64,000 nt of DNA from Oscillospiraceae bacterium (GCA_015065765.1 SVPP01000003.1:1-64000); one strand, 5' to 3'. Positions 16,724-27,736 are shown, counted from the stretch's first letter. Numbers and translations: made by a program. The notes: generated by a model not told the origin, from the sequence alone.

Positions 16724-16772
16724 GTCAAATTTCACACAGATTAAAATATCATAAACTAAGGAAGTGAGCAAT

Positions 16773-17219
16773 ATGAATTTAAGTAATGCTATTGCAAATA
16801 TGATTCTTGAAATGCTGGAGCAGGACGGGTTTACCGAAATCCAGCGAAATGAACTGGCGGAAACGCTGGGGTGCGTGCCAAGTCAGATTAACTATGTAAT
16901 CTCTTCAAGGTTTACTCCTGAGCACGGTTATATAGTAGAAAGCAGACGTGGCGGAGGAGGATATATCCGGATAACCCGAGCAAAATACGATAAGGGTACG
17001 GCTCTCATGCACGTTGTCAACGGCATCGGTAGACAGCTTGATGACAAAACCTGCAGGGCACACGTATATAATCTTAATTATCAGGATTTACTTGGTGAAT
17101 CTGCGTCAAAACTGATTCTTGCGGCAACCTCAGAAAATTCACTGAGGGCGGCACCACAGAACGTAAGAGACGAAATAAGAGCATCGATTTTTAAACAGAT
17201 GTTGTTAAGTTTAATGTGA
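16773..17219 (+). CDS. ctsR: CtsR, repressor of class III heat-shock genes
   Basis: A 148-residue protein. Residues about 1-70 form the winged HTH of CtsR (LSNAIANMILEMLEQDG, RNELAETLGCVPSQINYVIS) with the signature glycine-rich wing ESRRGGGGYIRI, the tetraglycine loop that senses heat and is the target of McsB. The C-terminal dimerisation domain follows. CtsR represses clpC-operon genes at normal temperature and is released by heat or by the McsA/McsB system. A GTG at 16764 is in frame, but ATG 16773 is favoured because AGGAAG lies 8 bases upstream of it. It is the first gene of ctsR-mcsA-mcsB-clpC, under two perfect CtsR boxes, so it is autoregulated. Confidence 0.96.
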   Translation: MNLSNAIANMILEMLEQDGFTEIQRNELAETLGCVPSQINYVISSRFTPEHGYIVESRRGGGGYIRITRAKYDKGTALMHVVNGIGRQLDDKTCRAHVYNLNYQDLLGESASKLILAATSENSLRAAPQNVRDEIRASIFKQMLLSLM

Positions 17220-17232
17220 GGAGGAACAGACT

Positions 17233-17742
17233 ATGTTATGTCAGAATTGTGGTAAACATGAGGCAACAACTCATATAAAAAGTGTAGTAAACGGTGAATA
17301 CACACAACTTCACCTGTGTACAGACTGTGCAGGTAAATTAGGCTATGGAGACGTATTTTCAGGATTTGGCTTTGATCTCGGAGATTTCTTCGGCAACTTC
17401 TTTTCAAAACCAAAGACAATGCTTTCTTCTACAAAAACGGAGCGTTGTGAAAAATGCGGAATGAGCTTTGAAGAAATAGTGAAAAGCGGAAAGATCGGTT
17501 GTGCCGGTTGCTATGAAAAATTCTATGAAATGCTTCTTCCGTCAATCAGAAGAATTCACGGAAAAACTCAGCATAACGGAAAAACAGCAAGTGTTGTTGA
17601 GAGTGCAGAAGAGATAAAGGAAAAAACAAAGGAAGAAATTATAGAAGAACTGAAGGCAGAAATGCAGACGGCAATTGAGGAGCAGAACTTTGAGAGAGCC
17701 GCAGAAATCAGAGACAGAATTAAAGAACTGGAGGCTGAATGA
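17233..17742 (+). CDS. mcsA: McsA, activator of protein-arginine kinase
   Basis: A 169-residue protein with four CxxC-type zinc motifs: CQNCGKHEA near the start, CTDCAGK, CEKCGMSFEEI and CAGCYEKFYE. The C-terminus is a UVR motif (TAIEEQNFERAAEIRDRIKEL), as in UvrB, UvrC and ClpC. McsA binds McsB and stimulates phosphorylation of arginines in CtsR and in misfolded proteins. A GAGGAGG ribosome-binding site precedes the ATG. Its stop codon overlaps the first possible start of mcsB (ATGA), so the two proteins are made together. Length and order match the canonical Firmicutes operon. Confidence 0.95.
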   Translation: MLCQNCGKHEATTHIKSVVNGEYTQLHLCTDCAGKLGYGDVFSGFGFDLGDFFGNFFSKPKTMLSSTKTERCEKCGMSFEEIVKSGKIGCAGCYEKFYEMLLPSIRRIHGKTQHNGKTASVVESAEEIKEKTKEEIIEELKAEMQTAIEEQNFERAAEIRDRIKELEAE

Positions 17743-18752
17743 TTATGGGAAAATGGTATAAAACATCAGGTCCCGAGGGAGACGTAGTGCTCAGTACAAG
17801 AGTGCGCTTTGCAAGAAACATCAGAGAATATCCTTTCCCGTTCAGACTTGACAGTGATAAGAAAAAAGAGCTTAATTCAAGAATCAGGGACGCAGTTTTG
17901 TCCCATAATGAAAACATGAGTTTTATCGAAATGGAAAATGTACCTGCATATCAGACGGTTTCTCTTGCGGAAAGACATCTTATTTCCCCGGAATTTGCAG
18001 GTCCCGCAAAGGCGAGAGCACTCATTCTTTCAGATGAAGAGGATGTAAGTATTATGCTTGAGGAAGAGGACCACCTGAGGATTCAGGCGATGACGGCAGG
18101 TCTTGACCTGGATGGAGCTTATGAAAAAGCGGAAAAAATTGAAAAGGAAATCGGAGAGCATCTTTCCTATGCGTTCGACGAAAGAATCGGTTTTCTTACT
18201 CAGTGCCCCACCAATCTTGGTACAGGTATGAGAGCATCTGTGATGCTCCACTTGCCCGCTCTTACAAAGCAGGGGCTTATATCCCGCCTTGCATCAACTG
18301 TTTCAAAGCTCGGTCTTGTTATCCGCGGTGCATACGGTGAAGGCAGTCAGCCGGGCGGTGACATTTATCAGGTAAGCAATCAGATTACTCTTGGTATCAG
18401 TGAAAAGGAAGCTATTTATAACCTTGATTCAATTGTAAAGCAGATTATTGCACAGGAAAGAAATGCAAGAAAAGAACTTCTTTCAAATGAGGATTATCTT
18501 GATTCAGTTTTCCGTGCTTATGGAATTCTGAGGTTTGCGAGAAAGCTTACAACAAATGAGTTTATGAAAATGATTTCTCTTGTAAGATTGGCATCGGCGG
18601 AAAAAATCATTGATGTTGATATTGAAAAAATCAATGCCATGATTCCTGATATGCAGCCGGCAACGGTGAATGTGCGTAACTCTGCTCAGCTTTCAGCGGA
18701 AGAAAGAGACACGCAAAGAGCAAAGGAAGTAAGAGAAATATTAGGTGAATAA
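17739..18752 (+). CDS. mcsB: McsB, protein-arginine kinase
   Basis: A 337-residue member of the phosphagen-kinase family. The nucleotide-binding segment STRVRFARNIREYPFP is near residue 20, and the conserved active-site cysteine is Cys156 in FLTQCPTNLGTGMRASV. A C-terminal RDTQRA matches the RDxxRA pocket that binds phosphoarginine and controls activity. McsB marks damaged proteins with phosphoarginine for ClpCP and inactivates CtsR. Two starts are possible: ATG 17739 (overlapping the mcsA stop, 4 bases after GGAGG) and ATG 17745 (10 bases after it); the first is reported. It is coupled to mcsA and followed at 35 bases by clpC. Confidence 0.95.
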   Translation: MIMGKWYKTSGPEGDVVLSTRVRFARNIREYPFPFRLDSDKKKELNSRIRDAVLSHNENMSFIEMENVPAYQTVSLAERHLISPEFAGPAKARALILSDEEDVSIMLEEEDHLRIQAMTAGLDLDGAYEKAEKIEKEIGEHLSYAFDERIGFLTQCPTNLGTGMRASVMLHLPALTKQGLISRLASTVSKLGLVIRGAYGEGSQPGGDIYQVSNQITLGISEKEAIYNLDSIVKQIIAQERNARKELLSNEDYLDSVFRAYGILRFARKLTTNEFMKMISLVRLASAEKIIDVDIEKINAMIPDMQPATVNVRNSAQLSAEERDTQRAKEVREILGE

Positions 18753-18787
18753 AGTATCAGACAAAAAATATAAATGGAGGAAACGTT

Positions 18788-21223
18788 ATGTATAAATTTT
18801 CAGGTTTTACAGAAAGAGCTAACGAGGCGCTTAATGCTGCTATGCTGTCTGCCGAAGATTTAGGTCATGCTTATGTGGGCAGTGAGCATCTGCTTTTAGG
18901 TCTTCTGTCAGCTGATGGTGTGGCATCAAGCGTACTTTCATCAAAAGGTATAACAAAGCAGAAGGTTGAGGAAATTATCAGAATGAGCATCGGTGTAGGC
19001 TCGCCAACTTCTCTCACACCTTCTGATTTTACACCACGTTCAAAGCATATTGTGGAATACTCAGCATCTCTTGCATCGGCTCTTGGTCAGTCCCTTGTAG
19101 GAACTGAACACATTCTTCTTGCGATTGTCAAGGAGAATGAAGGTTTAGCTGTGAGTATTATGGCAGAAATGGGAGTATCATCAGGCGAGATTGCATCGGA
19201 AATCAATAAAGCTTTTGATTCTTCCGACAGAGATAAGGGAAAAAAGAATGATGTAAAATCAAAATCGAATGTACCCACGCTTGAAAAATTCGGCAGAAAT
19301 CTTACAGAGCTGGCGGAACAGAACAAAATTGATCCGGTGATCGGAAGACAAAAGGAAATTGAAAGAGTAGTACAGATTCTCTCCCGAAGAACGAAGAATA
19401 ACCCTTGTCTTATCGGCGAGCCGGGTGTTGGTAAAACTGCGATTGCGGAAGGTCTTGCACTGAAAATTGCAAAAGGCGAAGTGCCCGAACTTCTCAAAGG
19501 CAAAAAGCTTTATACTCTCGACCTGACAGGTATGGTTGCAGGCACTAAATACAGAGGCGATTTTGAAGAAAGAATAAAAACTGCTATGGACGAGGTTACA
19601 AAAGCGGGAGATGTAATTCTTTTCATCGATGAGATTCATACTCTTATCGGTGCAGGCTCAGCGGAAGGTGCAGTAGATGCTGCGAATATTTTAAAACCTT
19701 CTCTTGCAAGAGGTGAGCTTCAGCTCATCGGTGCAACAACCATTGATGAATACAGAAAGCATATTGAAAAGGATGCGGCTCTTGAACGCCGTTTTCAGAG
19801 TGTGATGGTAGGAGAGCCGAGTGAAGAAGAAGCAATTGAGATTCTCAAAGGGCTCAAGGACAAATACGAATCCCACCACAAAATCAGAATAACAGAGGAA
19901 GCTATTGTTGAAGCGGTTAAACTTTCTTCAAGATATATCGGAGACAGATTTTTACCCGACAAGGCAATTGACCTTGTGGACGAAGCGGCAAGTAAAGTGA
20001 GACTTCGTGCGTATACTACTCCCGATGATTTAAAGGATATTGAAGAAAAAATAAAGGAAATCAAGGGAGAAAAAGAAAACGCTGTTGCAAATCAGGATTT
20101 TGAAAGAGCCGCTGCTCTTCGTGATGAGGAGAAGAGACTTGTATCAAGTCTTGAAGAGAAGAAAGAGGAATGGCGAAAAACAATTTCAGATTTCAGTTCA
20201 GAGGTAACGCCTGCAGAAATCGCACAGATTGTCGCAGACTGGACAGGGATTCCTGTAACACAGCTTACAGAAGAGGAAAGTGAAAGACTTCTTCGCATGG
20301 AGGATGTACTTCATGAGAGGATTGTGGGACAGGATGAAGCTGTCAAGGCGGTATCAAAAGCAATCAGACGAGGCAGAGCAGGTCTCAAAGACCCCAAAAG
20401 ACCTACAGGCTCCTTTATCTTCCTTGGTCCTACCGGTGTGGGTAAGACGGAGCTTTGTAAAACTCTTGCCGAGTCAATGTTTGGTTCTGAAAATGCAATA
20501 ATCCGGTTCGATATGTCGGAATATATGGAAAAGCATACAGTTTCCCGTCTTGTAGGTTCACCTCCCGGTTATGTGGGCTATGATGAAGGTGGACAGCTTA
20601 CAGAGGCAATCCGCAGAAAACCATATTCGGTAGTTCTGTTTGACGAAATTGAAAAAGCACATCCAGATGTTTTCAATATACTCCTACAGATTCTTGAGGA
20701 CGGTATTCTTACTGATTCTCAGGGCAGAAAGGTAGATTTTAAGAATTCAGTTATCATTATGACCTCAAACGTGGGTGCAAAGCAGATAACGGATAAAAAA
20801 TCTTCATTCGGTTTCTCCGCAGAAAGTCAGGAAACACTTTCACATGAGAAAATTAAGGATGCCGTCATGGGCGAGCTTAAACAGTGCTTCAAGCCGGAAT
20901 TTCTCAACAGAATAGATGACATCATTGTTTTCCGTCAGCTCACACAGACTGACATTGAGGAAATTGCCAAGCGTATGTTGTCATCTCTCAGGAAACGTGT
21001 AGAAAAACTTGATATCGGAATTGAGTTTTCAGATGAGACAATCAGAAAAATCGCGGATGCAGGCTTTGATCCTGTTTACGGTGCAAGACCGCTCAGACGT
21101 GCAATTCAGTCGAAGATTGAAGATACACTATCAGAACTTCTGCTTGATGGCTCTGTGCAGAAGGGTAAAACGTATATTTGTGATGTAAACGAAGGAAAGT
21201 TCATATTTAATGAACTTAATTAA
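18788..21223 (+). CDS. clpC: ClpC, AAA+ unfoldase of the ClpCP protease
   Basis: An 811-residue Hsp100 protein. Residues 1-145 are the double Clp N-repeat (FTERANEALNAAMLSAEDLG, then a second repeat from about 81) that docks phosphoarginine-tagged proteins. The first AAA+ module has Walker A GEPGVGKTA at about 210-218. A coiled middle domain with a UVR-like motif (ENAVANQDFERAAALRDEEK) is the McsA/MecA docking region that marks ClpC rather than ClpB. The second AAA+ module has Walker A GPTGVGKTE near 548. It unfolds substrates for ClpP, which is not in this window. GGAGG precedes the ATG. No terminator is visible between clpC and the hrcA promoter 22 bases on. Confidence 0.96.
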   Translation: MYKFSGFTERANEALNAAMLSAEDLGHAYVGSEHLLLGLLSADGVASSVLSSKGITKQKVEEIIRMSIGVGSPTSLTPSDFTPRSKHIVEYSASLASALGQSLVGTEHILLAIVKENEGLAVSIMAEMGVSSGEIASEINKAFDSSDRDKGKKNDVKSKSNVPTLEKFGRNLTELAEQNKIDPVIGRQKEIERVVQILSRRTKNNPCLIGEPGVGKTAIAEGLALKIAKGEVPELLKGKKLYTLDLTGMVAGTKYRGDFEERIKTAMDEVTKAGDVILFIDEIHTLIGAGSAEGAVDAANILKPSLARGELQLIGATTIDEYRKHIEKDAALERRFQSVMVGEPSEEEAIEILKGLKDKYESHHKIRITEEAIVEAVKLSSRYIGDRFLPDKAIDLVDEAASKVRLRAYTTPDDLKDIEEKIKEIKGEKENAVANQDFERAAALRDEEKRLVSSLEEKKEEWRKTISDFSSEVTPAEIAQIVADWTGIPVTQLTEEESERLLRMEDVLHERIVGQDEAVKAVSKAIRRGRAGLKDPKRPTGSFIFLGPTGVGKTELCKTLAESMFGSENAIIRFDMSEYMEKHTVSRLVGSPPGYVGYDEGGQLTEAIRRKPYSVVLFDEIEKAHPDVFNILLQILEDGILTDSQGRKVDFKNSVIIMTSNVGAKQITDKKSSFGFSAESQETLSHEKIKDAVMGELKQCFKPEFLNRIDDIIVFRQLTQTDIEEIAKRMLSSLRKRVEKLDIGIEFSDETIRKIADAGFDPVYGARPLRRAIQSKIEDTLSELLLDGSVQKGKTYICDVNEGKFIFNELN

Positions 21224-21245
21224 CAAAAGGTTTACATTTGAAATA

Positions 21246-21274
21246 TTGACATTATTTCCCATCAGTTGTATATT
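21246..21274 (+). promoter_or_regulatory. hrcA operon promoter (sigma-A type)
   Basis: A perfect TTGACA (21246-21251), a 17-base spacer and TATATT (21269-21274). It starts 22 bases after the clpC stop codon, and the CIRCE operator begins 11 bases after the -10. Confidence 0.87.
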
Positions 21275-21285
21275 ATATGTATGAT

Positions 21286-21312
21286 TTAGCACTCGATAAA
21301 CGAGAGTGCTAA
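21286..21312 (+). promoter_or_regulatory. CIRCE operator for HrcA
   Basis: TTAGCACTC-N9-GAGTGCTAA, a perfect match to the CIRCE consensus. It covers the expected transcription start and early leader, 25 bases before the hrcA start codon. It is the only CIRCE seen in the window, so hrcA-grpE-dnaK-dnaJ is probably one HrcA-regulated unit. Confidence 0.97.
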
Positions 21313-21337
21313 ATCTATACATAAAGGTGGTGAGAAG

Positions 21338-22363
21338 ATGGAAATGACTGAACGTAAAAAGCATATTCTTGCAGCCGTTATAGAGAGATATATAAAAACA
21401 GGTGAGCCTGTAGGCTCAAAGCTTCTGCTCGAAAGTCTCGCCATTTCCGTTTCCTCGGCAACTGTAAGAAACGAGATGGCAGAGTTGTCAGAAATGGGAT
21501 TTCTTGAACAGCCTCATACATCATCAGGCAGAATTCCCACACAGAAGGGCTACAGATATTATGTAGACGAGCTGATGTGTGAAAGAGCACTTGATGAGGA
21601 AATGAGAAGGAAAATCGATATGATGCTCGGCACTCATTTCGGTGATCCTGAAAAGCTTCTGAGAGAAGCTTCTGCAATTCTGGCAGATATTACAGACTGT
21701 GCAGTTGTCACAACAACACCTACAAGCGAGGGAGCTCACATCAGGAAGGTTGAGCTTGTTCCCATAAGCAGAAGAACGGCAATTATAGTTCTTCTTACTT
21801 CATCGGGAATTCTGAAGGACAAGGTCTGCAGAACCGATACGGATATTACAGATGATATCATCCGTGTGTTCTATAAAATGGCAGGGGAGAACTTCATAGG
21901 AAAGCCCCTTAAAAGCATGGCAGACATTCTTTTGCAGAGCCTCGTGGTATCTCTCGGAGAATATGCTCTGGCAATGAGTCCCATTGTGGTAGCTTTGTCA
22001 GACCTTGCAAAAGACGCTATGAGAGCAGATATCGTTCTCGGCGGTGAGCATAAATTATTCAGTAACAGTGAAATCAGTTCGGATGTATTAGGCATTATGG
22101 AGCTTCTTTCAAAAAGAGACACACTTTTGAATGTGCTCTCAGCTACTAAGCACGGACTGAATGTTTATATCGGCAAGGAAAATCCGTACACGCCTCTTGA
22201 AAATTCAAGCATGATAGTGTCAACGTATAATGTTTCCGATTCTCTTTCAGGAGCTTTCGGGCTTATAGGACCTACACGCATGGACTACGCAAGGCTTGTA
22301 CCCAGTGTAAAGTATTTTACAAAGCTTGTCGGTGAAATTATCAGTGCAGAAAGGGATGAATAA
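21338..22363 (+). CDS. hrcA: HrcA, heat-inducible transcription repressor
   Basis: A 341-residue protein. Residues about 1-75 form the winged HTH of HrcA (MTERKKHILAAVIERYIKTG, EPVGSKLLLESLAISVSSATVR), followed by GFLEQPHTSSGRIPTQKGYRYYVD, a family signature. The GAF-like dimerisation domain takes up the remainder and ends with the conserved FGLIGPTRMDYARLVPSVKYF. HrcA binds CIRCE and depends on GroEL for folding, which couples repression to chaperonin supply; groESL is not in this window. The start is ATG 21338, 4-8 bases after GGTGGTGAG; a second ATG six bases on is also possible. First gene of the DnaK operon. Confidence 0.96.
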   Translation: MEMTERKKHILAAVIERYIKTGEPVGSKLLLESLAISVSSATVRNEMAELSEMGFLEQPHTSSGRIPTQKGYRYYVDELMCERALDEEMRRKIDMMLGTHFGDPEKLLREASAILADITDCAVVTTTPTSEGAHIRKVELVPISRRTAIIVLLTSSGILKDKVCRTDTDITDDIIRVFYKMAGENFIGKPLKSMADILLQSLVVSLGEYALAMSPIVVALSDLAKDAMRADIVLGGEHKLFSNSEISSDVLGIMELLSKRDTLLNVLSATKHGLNVYIGKENPYTPLENSSMIVSTYNVSDSLSGAFGLIGPTRMDYARLVPSVKYFTKLVGEIISAERDE

Positions 22364-22365
22364 AA

Positions 22366-22872
22366 GTGGCTGAAGAGAAAAAGGAAGAGCTTAAGAAAGA
22401 GTCTAAAAAAGAAGCAAAGGCAAAGAAGAAAGATAAAACAGAACAGCTTGAAAAAGAGCTTGAAGAAAAAAATAATCAGATGCTTCGCCTCGCTGCGGAA
22501 TATGATAACTTCAGAAAACGCTCTCAGCGTGAGAAGGATGCAATCTATGGCGAAACGAAAGCACAGCTTATCGGTGAACTTCTTGCAGTTGCAGACAATT
22601 TTGAAAGAGCACTTGCAAACGAAAACGGCACAGCGGAGGACCTTCACAAAGGCTTTGAAATGATTTCAAAGCAGTTTGATGAAATCCTCGCAAAGAACGG
22701 TGCTGAAAAATTCGGTGAAGCGGGTGAAGAATTCGACCCCAACATACACAGCGGCGTAATGCATGTTGAAGATGACTCTCTCGGCGAAAATGTAATTGCT
22801 GAAGTTTTCAGCAAGGGTTACAGATTAGGCGACAGAATTATCCGTCACGCAGTTGTAAAAGTAGCAAACTAA
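22366..22872 (+). CDS. grpE: GrpE, nucleotide-exchange factor for DnaK
   Basis: A 168-residue protein starting with GTG, two bases after the hrcA stop. Residues 1-55 are a highly charged Lys/Glu coiled coil. The signature EYDNFRKRSQREKDAIYGE follows, and the C-terminal beta-wing ends in VIAEVFSKGYRLGDRIIRHAVVKVAN, close to the family consensus. GrpE releases ADP from DnaK. There is no ATG nearby in frame at the start of the homology, and an AAAGGG motif lies upstream within hrcA. It is the second gene of the HrcA operon. Confidence 0.96.
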   Translation: MAEEKKEELKKESKKEAKAKKKDKTEQLEKELEEKNNQMLRLAAEYDNFRKRSQREKDAIYGETKAQLIGELLAVADNFERALANENGTAEDLHKGFEMISKQFDEILAKNGAEKFGEAGEEFDPNIHSGVMHVEDDSLGENVIAEVFSKGYRLGDRIIRHAVVKVAN

Positions 22873-24744
<1,872 letters not shown>

Positions 24745-24800
24745 TTTCGTAAAGATTTATTCATAACTTAATGTTAAAATTGACTTAAACTTATAAGTAA

Positions 24801-24827
24801 CGAACCAAAAAGGTTATTTTTGGTTCG
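24801..24827 (+). other. Perfect hairpin between dnaK and dnaJ
   Basis: CGAACCAAAAA and TTTTTGGTTCG form an 11-bp perfect stem around a 5-base loop (GGTTA). No U run follows (CTACTTGCG), so it is not a standard terminator. It ends 12 bases before the dnaJ ribosome-binding site. It could be a 3'-end stabiliser or processing site that lowers dnaJ relative to dnaK. Confidence 0.7.
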
Positions 24828-24854
24828 CTACTTGCGTGTAAGGAGCCGGTTTGT

Positions 24855-26024
24855 TTGGCAGATAAACGAGATTATTATGAAGTGCTCGGAGTTCAGAAGG
24901 GTGCTTCAGACGATGAAATAAAAAAAGCATACAGAAAGATGGCGAAAAAGTACCATCCTGACCTGAATCCCGGTGACAAAACTGCTGAGGAAAACTTCAA
25001 GGAAGTAAACGAGGCATATGAGGTTCTGTCAGACAGTACAAAAAAGGCTCGCTATGACCAGTTCGGCCATGCAGGTGTTGATCCCAACTATGGTGCAGGT
25101 GGTGCAGGCGGCTTCGGCGGCGGTTTCGGCGGGGACATGGACTTTGACTTAGGCGACATTTTCGGCAGCTTCTTTGGCGGCGGTTTCGGTGGCGGAAGAC
25201 AGGCAAATCCGAATGCACCGAGACGCGGTGAAGATTTGCAGTCGAGAGTTACTATTTCTTTTGAAGAAGCAGCAAAGGGCTGTAAGAGAAGCGTTGAAGT
25301 CAATCGCATTGAAACCTGTTCAGAGTGTGGCGGTTCAGGTGCACAGAAGGGCACAAGTCCCACAACATGTCCCGAATGTGGTGGCAGAGGTCAGGTCAAT
25401 GTTCAGCAGCGAACACCTTTCGGTGTGATGTCTACAACAAGACAGTGTTCACGCTGTGGCGGTAAGGGTAAAATTATTTCTTCACCCTGTAGTAAATGTC
25501 ACGGAAACGGAAGGGTTTCAAAACGTACTACAATTGAAGTAAATATCCCTGCCGGTATTGATGACAGGCAGGTAATCAACATAAGAGGCGAGGGTAACAA
25601 GGGTACAAACGCAGGTCCTGCAGGTGACCTGAAGGTTGCAGTTTTTGTCCGTCCCCACCATTTCTTTGAAAGAGACGGTTTCAACGTATGGTGCAATATT
25701 ACAGTTTCATTTGCTCAGGCAGTGCTTGGTGACACTCTTCTTGTAGAAACTCTCGACGGTAAGGTGAAATATGAATTGCCCGCAGGTACACAGCCCGGTA
25801 AGGTTTTTGTACTTAAAGGAAGAGGTATTCCTGTTCTCAACGGCAGAGGCAAAGGCGATCAGATGATAAGAATCAATGTTGATGTTCCGAAAAATCTGAC
25901 AGCTCACCAGAAGGAGCTTATAAAACAGTTCCAGGAAGAGTTCGGCCCTTCAGGGGTACAGGCAGAGGTTTACGGAGAAAAGTCTGATGAAAAGAAAGGC
26001 TTCTTCGGCAAGCGTAAAAAATAA
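24855..26024 (+). CDS. dnaJ: DnaJ, Hsp40 co-chaperone
   Basis: A 389-residue class I J-protein. The J domain at residues about 4-70 has the essential HPD ([11 protein letters not shown]). A Gly/Phe-rich linker spans about 75-115. Four zinc repeats follow in order: [24 protein letters not shown] and CSKCHGNG. The C-terminal peptide-binding domain ends in a basic [10 protein letters not shown] tail. The start is TTG 24855: the frame has no ATG nearby and AAGGAG lies 9 bases upstream, and translation from it gives the expected [16 protein letters not shown] start plus the upstream hairpin suggests tuned-down expression relative to dnaK. It is followed by a strong terminator. Confidence 0.97.
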   Translation: MADKRDYYEVLGVQKGASDDEIKKAYRKMAKKYHPDLNPGDKTAEENFKEVNEAYEVLSDSTKKARYDQFGHAGVDPNYGAGGAGGFGGGFGGDMDFDLGDIFGSFFGGGFGGGRQANPNAPRRGEDLQSRVTISFEEAAKGCKRSVEVNRIETCSECGGSGAQKGTSPTTCPECGGRGQVNVQQRTPFGVMSTTRQCSRCGGKGKIISSPCSKCHGNGRVSKRTTIEVNIPAGIDDRQVINIRGEGNKGTNAGPAGDLKVAVFVRPHHFFERDGFNVWCNITVSFAQAVLGDTLLVETLDGKVKYELPAGTQPGKVFVLKGRGIPVLNGRGKGDQMIRINVDVPKNLTAHQKELIKQFQEEFGPSGVQAEVYGEKSDEKKGFFGKRKK

Positions 26025-26035
26025 AATGCAAAATA

Positions 26036-26075
26036 ATATCCCGATAAGATTTAAATATCTTATCGGGATATTTTA
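26036..26075. terminator. Bidirectional terminator between dnaJ and symporter 1
   Basis: A 15-bp perfect stem (ATATCCCGATAAGAT with ATCTTATCGGGATAT) with a 6-base loop and a T run. It ends dnaJ on the plus strand and the convergent symporter gene on the minus strand. Its core CCCGATAAG recurs in the terminator after symporter 3, and CCCGAT after symporter 2. Confidence 0.9.
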
Positions 26076-26085
26076 TGTGCTTTTA

Positions 26086-27606
26086 TTATACCTCTTCGTT
26101 GGATTTGGTGCCATCTGCAATAGCATTTTCCTGAGATTTTTTAATGATATTGTTTCTTCTTTCTGTAAGCTCATGATACATGATTGTTCTTGTCTTGTCA
26201 TCAAGATTGTAGAAGAACATGGGGATGTAACCAAGTGCACCACAGAGAATGGGGACGACAGAATACATAGCGAAGATAGCCTGCTTTGTTCTTGTTGACT
26301 GTACAGCACCAACGCCTGCTTCGTAGCCGATAAAGGAAACAACTGCAGTTGAAACGGCGTTCTGAATCTGGGAAACTATCTTTGTAGCAAGGCTTGAAAT
26401 GAAGCTTGTCATTGCCTCGGTACGCTTACCTGTTTTCCATTCACCGTAGTCGATGATTTCCTGTTCCATAAGCTGAGGAATTGTTTTTTCAATTGAGTAA
26501 ACAGATGAGAAACAGATTTCGTGGAACATAAGTGCGGGAATCATGATCCACATGTTGTCGAGATTGTTGAAGCCGACAATGAAAGCGACAATCCAACCGA
26601 TTTCGGGAACTGCGTGGGCAATAAACCACAACTGTTTCATTGAGAATTTCTTTCTCAGCCTGGGGAGATACATATATGATATGTAAGTCAGCGGAGCTGC
26701 GGGAACACCGCATACAACCTGAAGTGAAGCTGAACCCATAACGTCAAGCCAGAACATGTTTGAGAACGGACCGCCCACATTACCGAATGCACCGAGGATC
26801 TGTGTGAGAGTAAGAATAACCTGGAGTCTGTTTCCGAAGAAGTTACGCATGCCGTCAATGAGCTTTGGCTTTTCTTCAACCTGAACAACACGCTCTTTAA
26901 TAACCAGCAGTCGTATAAACATACCGAGGAAAGAAACGATAAGTGTACCTGCACCCATGAAGATGTAAACATTTTCAACAGACATTCCGATTGCACCGAC
27001 TGCTGCTAAGTCAAGCATAACAACCATTACATAACTGGGAACCTTCTGGAAGTCACCGATGTTATCAAGTGCAATAAGCGCTGCTTTGTCGTCGATACTG
27101 GGCGTATAAGTTGAGTTAAGACCGTTGACTGCACAAGTGTAAAGAGTACCTATGGTTTCTTTGAGAATTGAAATTACGCAGTAAATTGCAATTTTCTGCC
27201 ATGAAAGAGGACCCCAGTTCTGATCACCGATAAATAACGGAGTAACCCAGAGTGCAATACATGCAATTGCATATGGTCCGATAGTTGCGAAAGCCCATGG
27301 CTTGAATTTGCCGAAACGTGTTCTTGTCCTGTCAACTATGTAAGCGAAAATAGAGTCGTTGATAAGGTCCCACGCGAGCGTTGCAAGGGCAAATGCAGCA
27401 ATAATTCTGGAGTCAAGACCAAAAACATTGAGCATGAAGTATGACAGATAGCCCTCCAGGTTGAATTTGTTTACTTCGCCTGTAACAAACAGTGTGATGA
27501 GCTCTTTTGCACCTACATATCTTTTGCCGTAAACACTGTCGCTTGAAGTTATCGGCATATCAGTGTTTTCAGTCAGAATCTTTTTTTCTTCTGTTTTCTG
27601 TGACAT
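26086..27606 (-). CDS. GPH-family cation symporter, paralogue 1 (MFS_2/MelB-like)
   Basis: A 506-residue protein with about twelve membrane spans. It belongs to the glycoside-pentoside-hexuronide symporter family, judged by the layout and by TRTRFGKFKPWAFATIGPYA, the loop 2-3 region where MelB-type carriers have a conserved RxRxGxxxPW motif. GDQNWGPLSWQKI and IDYGEWKTGKRTEAMTSFI are also in family positions. It shares long identical stretches with the two paralogues upstream. The start at ATG 27606 (MSQKTEEKK) is the one conserved in all three copies, 12-13 bases after GGAG. Family members carry sugars with Na+ or H+; the substrate here is unknown. It is the third gene in transcription order and ends at the hairpin shared with dnaJ. 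Confidence 0.85.
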   Translation of the reverse strand: MSQKTEEKKILTENTDMPITSSDSVYGKRYVGAKELITLFVTGEVNKFNLEGYLSYFMLNVFGLDSRIIAAFALATLAWDLINDSIFAYIVDRTRTRFGKFKPWAFATIGPYAIACIALWVTPLFIGDQNWGPLSWQKIAIYCVISILKETIGTLYTCAVNGLNSTYTPSIDDKAALIALDNIGDFQKVPSYVMVVMLDLAAVGAIGMSVENVYIFMGAGTLIVSFLGMFIRLLVIKERVVQVEEKPKLIDGMRNFFGNRLQVILTLTQILGAFGNVGGPFSNMFWLDVMGSASLQVVCGVPAAPLTYISYMYLPRLRKKFSMKQLWFIAHAVPEIGWIVAFIVGFNNLDNMWIMIPALMFHEICFSSVYSIEKTIPQLMEQEIIDYGEWKTGKRTEAMTSFISSLATKIVSQIQNAVSTAVVSFIGYEAGVGAVQSTRTKQAIFAMYSVVPILCGALGYIPMFFYNLDDKTRTIMYHELTERRNNIIKKSQENAIADGTKSNEEV

Positions 27607-27680
27607 GAATAAAAACAATCTCCTTCCTTTGTTTGTAACACAGAAATATATTATGCACTTTTTCGGTGAAAAAAGCAAGT

Positions 27681-27729
27681 GTTTTTTGAAAAAGATATCC
27701 CGATGAAAAGTTTCCTTCTCATCGGGGAT
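27681..27729 (-). terminator. Terminator after symporter 2
   Basis: ATCCCGATGA pairs with TCATCGGGGAT (one extra G) across a 12-base pyrimidine-rich loop. On the minus strand it is followed by a U-rich CTTTTTCAAAAAAC segment. The stem core is the same as in the terminators flanking symporters 1 and 3. Confidence 0.8.
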
Positions 27730-27736
27730 GTATTAT

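Larger units (their letters stand above)
16364..16772. other. 409-bp divergent intergenic regulatory region
   Basis: No coding sequence is seen here. The left end holds the promoter of the minus-strand response regulator (ATTATA at 16408-16413 reads TATAAT on that strand). At 16474-16493 an inverted repeat TGTTCA-N8-TGAACA overlaps a possible plus-strand promoter (TTGTTC at 16473-16478, 18-base spacer, TATAAT at 16497-16502). The right end holds two CtsR boxes around the ctsR promoter, listed separately. The middle, 16503-16640, is A/T-rich with no obvious structure. Confidence 0.7.

Noticed and set aside
24745-24854. CIRCE or second promoter before dnaJ
   Set aside because: The only palindrome there is the CGAACCAAAAA hairpin, which does not match CIRCE, and no good -35/-10 pair was found.
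24997-25363. Open reading frames on the minus strand opposite the dnaJ G/F-rich region
   Set aside because: They are rich in Pro/Ser/Arg as expected from the complement of Gly/Phe codons, lack ribosome-binding sites and lie entirely inside a certain gene.
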